64,000 nucleotides of DNA from Caecitellus pseudoparvulus (taxonomy: Eukaryota; Bigyra: Bicosoecida): positions 248,001 to 312,000 of the forward strand of contig CBFFRQ010000069.1 of assembly GCA_965644315.1 (NCBI GenBank). The letters run 5' to 3'. Positions within the stretch are counted from its first letter, which is position 1; every line of letters starts with the position of its first letter. This document shows, piece by piece, positions 59,701 to 64,000 of the stretch. Under the pieces are notes generated by a model that did not search any database, was not told where the DNA came from, and was given only the letters and a program-made list of their open reading frames with translations. Position numbers and translations under genes: made by a program.

Positions 59701-62700
59701 TGGCAGCCTCAGCCGAGGCCTGCGCCCGGGCCGCACGGTCTGCCTCGGCGATGGCACGCATGGCAGCCCTGGAGGGGGGGGGTCGGCGGGGGGGCACGGG
59801 CGTCGCCTCTGCGTCACGCAGGGACGCCACCAGCATGCTGTCCCCCGGGACACGGCCCGTGGAGTCGCTGCGGGGAGGCGTCTCGTTCATGAGGGGGGGC
59901 AGCGGCTGGGGCGAGGGGGCTTCCGGCAGCGTGACGGGGTGCTCGCTTGCTGCTTGCCAGGCCGCCGCCGCCGCCTCCCGCGACCTGCTGTCCACAGCAG
60001 CCTGCGCCGCCTGTCGCGCAGCGGAGCGTGAGGGCGGCACAGCGCCCTGCCTGGGCTGCAGCGCGGCTTCAGCGGGTGGCAGGGGGGATGTGTGGGATGG
60101 TGGCGGCCCGGGGGGTGGGCGGGCCCGCTCACCGCCCACCACCGGCGACTGTGCCACCTGCCTGTGCATGTCAGCTTGGGCCAAGGCGGCTTGGGCGCGC
60201 TGGAGCGCCTGTGCGTCTGTCATGGATGAGAGGGGGGTGGGGGCCGCTGCGCCAGTGGGCGCGGGGCGGCTGGTCAGGGGCAGGGACGCCACCGACTCGC
60301 CTGAGGAGGCAGAGGGCAGGCGGGGGGGAGACTCAGCACCCTTGGCAGTGCGCGCTGCTGCTGCCTTGGCTCGCACCTCCTTGGGGGACGGTGCGGGTTT
60401 GAGCTGGGGCGGCGTGTCCCCCGGCACCAACGGGTGCAGTCCAGGCGAGTTGGGCGCCGCGTCCCCTCCGCTGCTGACGGAGACGACGGAGGAGGGGCGG
60501 GGCGGCGTCAAGCGGCGGTGCCGCAGGAGGTTGGAGGAGGTCGCCTCCACCACCTCCCCGCCCAGGCTGTCTGTGGGACTGGTGGACTCGGCCCGCAGTG
60601 GTGCCGCCGCCGCCGCCGCCGCCCCGCTCCGGGCCATGGCCGCCCGGTGGGTGGGGGACAGGGCGCTGGGCTGGCTCAGGCGCTCCAGCTCAGGCAGCGG
60701 CGGCAGCCCTGCCTCGGCGCGCTCAGCAGCCATGCGCTGCGCCACGCGCACCCGCGCAGCTGCCAGCTTCTCCAGGCGGCTGTTCAGCTCCCGCTCCAGG
60801 CGGTGCTGCCGCGCCTTCCGGAAGCGGTACCCCACCAGCACGTGCGCCTTCAACAGCTTCCACCCCCGGTGGCGCAGGCGGCGGGGCGCGGCTGGGACTG
60901 GGGCAGGCTTGGGTTCAGCTGCTGCTGCGGGTGGGGCCGCCTGGGCATCCGGCGGAGCGTCCCCCCCTCGCCCCTGAGCCTCCTCTGCGTCCTTGGCGTC
61001 CAGGCGTGCACGCAGCTTGGCAATCTCCGCCTGCAGCACAGCCACGGCGTCTTCCTCCAACTTCACCACCGCCTGTGCCTCCTGCACACCCCCGTCGCCC
61101 TTCTCGTCCACTTTGGGCGGCAGCGTGCCCGGCCCCGCCGCCCCCGTCGCATCCTCCTGCACACGCACCCTGGCTGACAGGGCGGCCGCTGCTGTGCCTG
61201 CCGCCTCCTCCCCTCCCTTCTCGGAGGAGGTGGTGTCGTCGTCTGACCCCAGGCTGCCCCGCCCGTCGTCGCTGCTGCCGTCACCCTGCGCAGCCTCCAG
61301 CGCCGCACTCAGCGCCAGTCCTGGCGCAACGAACGGCTCTGGCCCCGCCTTGCTCTCCCGGGCCTTGGCACCCCGCTTGCGCCGGCGCTCTGCCGCCTTG
61401 GCCTTGGCCTCGTGGATGCCCAGGTCGCTGTACAGCAGCTGCCAGGCGTTCTCCGGCGTCGGCTGCAGGGGCAGCACTAGTGGCTCCTTGCCAGAGTGGC
61501 TCTTGTACAGCAGCTTCACAGCATCGGGCATGAGGGCCTCTGTGCCAGCCTGGCCAGCCAGTGGCGGGAAGACGCCGTCTGCCGTGATCTCCAGCAGCTG
61601 GGACAGCATGCGGTCCAGGAACACCTCCCGCTTCTTGCACCAGCCGTCCGGCTCGCCTTCGTCCTCTGTCTCCGAGCCCCCGCCGCCGCCGCCGGCAGGG
61701 CCGCCGCCCTTGGACTTGCGGGATTTCTTCTTCTTCTTGCGGGAGGCACCGGCACCACCGGCACCGCCAGCTGCCGCCCCAAGCACATTGCGCACTGGGG
61801 TCTGAGACAGAGGGGAGGCGTTCACCAGCCAAGGCTTCAGGTCTTCATCCAACAAGAAGCCAAACTCCACCACGGACAGGGAGCGGTACCCAGGGGGGTG
61901 GGGCGGGGGCCCCACGCCTTCACTGGCGTGGAAGGCGGGCGCAGGGCCGACCACGGCACCCCCCCCCTCAGTGGGTGACGGCACACCCCTCGCCGCTGCA
62001 CTGCGCACGGCATCCACATACTCCGGCATGAGCCAGTGCACGGGGTGGTCGGCGTCCCCCCGCACATCGGGCGGCAGCGCCTCCAGGGAGGGCGGGTAGT
62101 GGCACGCCACCAGCACATCCAGCACGATTTGCTTCATGCTGGGCAGCACCACATCGAAGAGCACGTTGGGCGGCGGCGCCGGCGACATCTGGTATGCCAG
62201 GATCTGCTGCAGCTCTGCCAGGGTGAGTGTGTTGCCCTCCTCGTACCGCCCGTAGTACTTGGACAGCACCTGTGCCACTGGCGACGTGTTGTGCACCGCC
62301 GCGTTCGTAAGGCCGCGGGGCTTCTTGATGTCCAGAGTGAACTTTCGACTGGCAGTGCGCACGAGGGCGTCGTCGAACACGAACACTTCTGTTCCGGATG
62401 CGCTCTGCACCAGGGCCGTGTACACGCGCAGGTCTAGCTTACGCTCCCGCATGAGCAGCAGGGGTCGCTCCACGTACTTCTGCAGCAAGTACCGGCCGTG
62501 CAGCTCTGTGCCGAGAGCCTCGTGCACCCGGCGTGAAGCGCGGAACAACGCCAAGTCGTGACCACCCACGCCACACCACCCGTCTGCCTCCCGCAGCGCA
62601 GTGCTGACTGTGCCATGGTGCAGCACCCGGCCGCCATCCGGACCGGCCTTTCGCCCACGAGGGCGCAGTGCCGGCCAGCTGGCCTCCACCGGCGTGTCTC

Positions 62701-63864
62701 CGGACCCACCCCCCACTGACGCGCTGCCACCATCCGAAGACTCGGGGATGGAGCTGATGCTGGTGCTGGCACCCGACCGCCGCCTGGCTTTGCGTGGAAG
62801 ACCAGGGGTCAGGATGGGAAGGCCGCGATCTGAGGTCGTGTCCTGTGCCTCCGGCGCCACTGCCGTGCACCAGCCCGCCGGCCCCACCTCCTTCAGCACC
62901 CACACATTCTCCAGGCAGTGCGATGCAGGCATGGAGGAGGGTGGGTACCGCCGCGCTTTCAGCTGTGCAAAGTGCCTGCCGAAGCCCCACTCAAACACCG
63001 CCTCGCGCCGCGCCTGCTCGTCCGGCGCAAGCTCTGGCGCCGGCACTCTGGGCATGTCCTCCTCGGCAGCTGCGCCCGTGGAGGGCCCACCACTGGCCCA
63101 GCCCTCAACCACGAAGGTGGTCGGCACAAAGTGGAAGATGTCCTTGCCTCTTTGGGCGCAGTACACCGCCAGGCGCCGCAGCATCTCCAGAGTATCGTAC
63201 ACGGCAGCCAGTGGGCCGTGGATGGGGCCCCCAAACACCAGTGGCAGGGGGTGGCTCGGCCTGAGCAGTGGCAAGGCAAGGGTCGTGGTGCAGGTGTGTG
63301 GGCAGCGCAGCGGGGCGAGGTGGTGCGGGCCCGGCCTGGGGAGCCCCCATCCCCGCCTGCAACGCCAAGTTGCCGTGGCAGTTGCAGCGCCGATTTCCGC
63401 AGGGGCACTCACGTCTCTGGCGTCGTCCGCCGCAGCAGCTCAGGGAGTCTGCGCAGCAGCGTGGCAAAGTCCACAACGTTGGGAGACATCCCAATGGCAC
63501 CTCGTGGCACTGTTGTCAGCGCCTTGGGCACCGGGTTGTACAGTGGGAACATCTTCACGGGCTTGACATCCTCCTGCCCGGCGTTTAGCAGCTGGATGAA
63601 CTGCTTGCCCTCCACGAAGCCCTGCAGGTCCCCACCAGCTGCCGCAACACTCTGCACGACCCACCAAGGGCGTTCAGCCAGGGCTGCCCGTATGAGGGCT
63701 GCGCCATGCTTGCTGCGTTTGCGCGAGCTCCACTTGGCGCAGAGGTCACCCGTCGCCGCGAAGGCTGCTGTGTAGCTGGGGGGGCGCTTGGCCGAAGGCA
63801 CCGAGCTGGGACGGCGTCTGGGCGAGCCCCCTGCCCTGCCAGCCTTGGGAGAAGAAGCTGACAT
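56579..63864 (-). CDS. Giant protein with degenerate tubulin-tyrosine-ligase-like domain
   Basis: Exon 1 is 63864-63413, exon 2 begins at 63260 (152-bp intron, donor GTGAGT); 2,377 residues to the stop at 56579. Residues about 150-650 are TTL-like (ATP-grasp): DIFHFVPTTFVV, NVWVLKEVGPAGW where active enzymes have N-x-W-I-x-K-P...G-R-G, LLQKYVERPLLLMRERKLDL with DLRVY, and VEFGFLLDEDLKPWLVNASP. Active TTLL enzymes read PWL-x-E-x-N; the Glu is missing here, so glutamylase/glycylase activity is doubtful. After residue 700 the protein is almost entirely disordered, with two copies of an R-x-RGW-x-LL-x-x-HVL motif and Ala/Arg-rich helices. Microtubule association is inferred from the TTL-like domain. 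The stop probably reflects a frameshift in a C7 run; see the entry at 53065-56790. Confidence 0.72.
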
Positions 63865-64000
63865 TCAGACCAGGGGCGGCCGGGGCGCTCCACGGGACGC
63901 GCGGGCTGCCCCGGACTGCAGCGCGGCTGCGGGTCGCTGCGACGCGCTGCTCTCGGCGCGAAGGACTTGCGGGCGTGGCTGCTTCCCTCATGCAGCTGCA
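63865..64000. other. 5' flank of the tubulin-ligase-like gene
   Basis: 136 bp of very GC-rich sequence up to the window end; presumably 5' UTR and promoter. Short open frames only. Confidence 0.35.

Noticed and set aside
59019-60977. 652-residue plus-strand frame opposite the giant gene
   Set aside because: Ala/Gly/Arg-rich shadow of a Pro/Ala/Ser-rich coding region; no start context or folded domain.
1-64000. CRISPR arrays, insertion sequences, viral or bacterial gene clusters
   Set aside because: No spaced direct repeats, transposase, integrase or capsid-type frames were seen; genes are intron-bearing and eukaryotic throughout.

Overview
The window is nuclear DNA from a GC-rich, gene-dense flagellated protist. 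Protein-coding genes are interrupted by short GT-AG introns (mostly 67-150 bp). The gene set is eukaryotic: EF-1alpha, STT3, MSH2, DDX41, a mitochondrial ribosomal protein, UBE2T, tubulin cofactor C and the intraflagellar-transport subunit IFT139. IFT139, a tubulin-ligase-like gene and cofactor C imply a cilium. Coproporphyrinogen oxidase, CPT2 and a ketoacyl-ACP synthase all carry mitochondrial-type N-termini, so nothing here requires a plastid. I cannot name the lineage. A heterotrophic nanoflagellate would fit, and the presence of canonical EF-1alpha rather than EFL is mildly informative.

Layout. 1-11 kb: SLC12 cotransporter (runs off the left edge), RluA-type pseudouridine synthase, DUF599 membrane protein, tubulin cofactor C, DDX41 helicase, and a TPR protein ending in a villin headpiece. 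11-18 kb: a rearranged block with three identical tRNA-Asp(GTC) genes, MSH2 lying between two inverted copies, two orphan genes, and a duplicated MSH2 tail. 18-32 kb: Kir-like channel, METTL21-type methyltransferase, uL23m, IFT139, coproporphyrinogen oxidase, and a large orphan with an ePHD-like zinc finger. 32-40 kb: STT3 with two microexons, UBE2T, EF-1alpha, a small type I membrane protein and a C1orf131-like nucleolar protein. 41-53 kb: CPT2, mitochondrial ketoacyl synthase, a ubiquitin-like-domain protein, a secreted JmjC/TPR protein, and a 1,495-residue polytopic membrane protein. 53-64 kb: one very large gene with a degenerate tubulin-ligase-like domain followed by thousands of disordered residues, split by an apparent frameshift.

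Organisation. There are 26 protein genes (the split gene counted once) and 3 tRNA genes. Seven convergent pairs have stop codons only 8-92 bp apart, so their 3' UTRs must overlap. Divergent pairs are separated by about 190-930 bp. There are no operons, CRISPR arrays, recognisable transposons or viral genes. I rebuilt exons by hand from splice-site phase and protein-family continuity. 41 coding introns were placed, 36 of them with donors beginning GTG.

Most unusual points: the tRNA-Asp/MSH2 mosaic duplication, the 11-nt and 17-nt STT3 microexons, a Kir-like channel without a K+ selectivity filter, a TPR-villin headpiece fusion, a tubulin-ligase-like domain lacking its metal-binding Glu, and a giant membrane protein with an F-box-like N-terminus.
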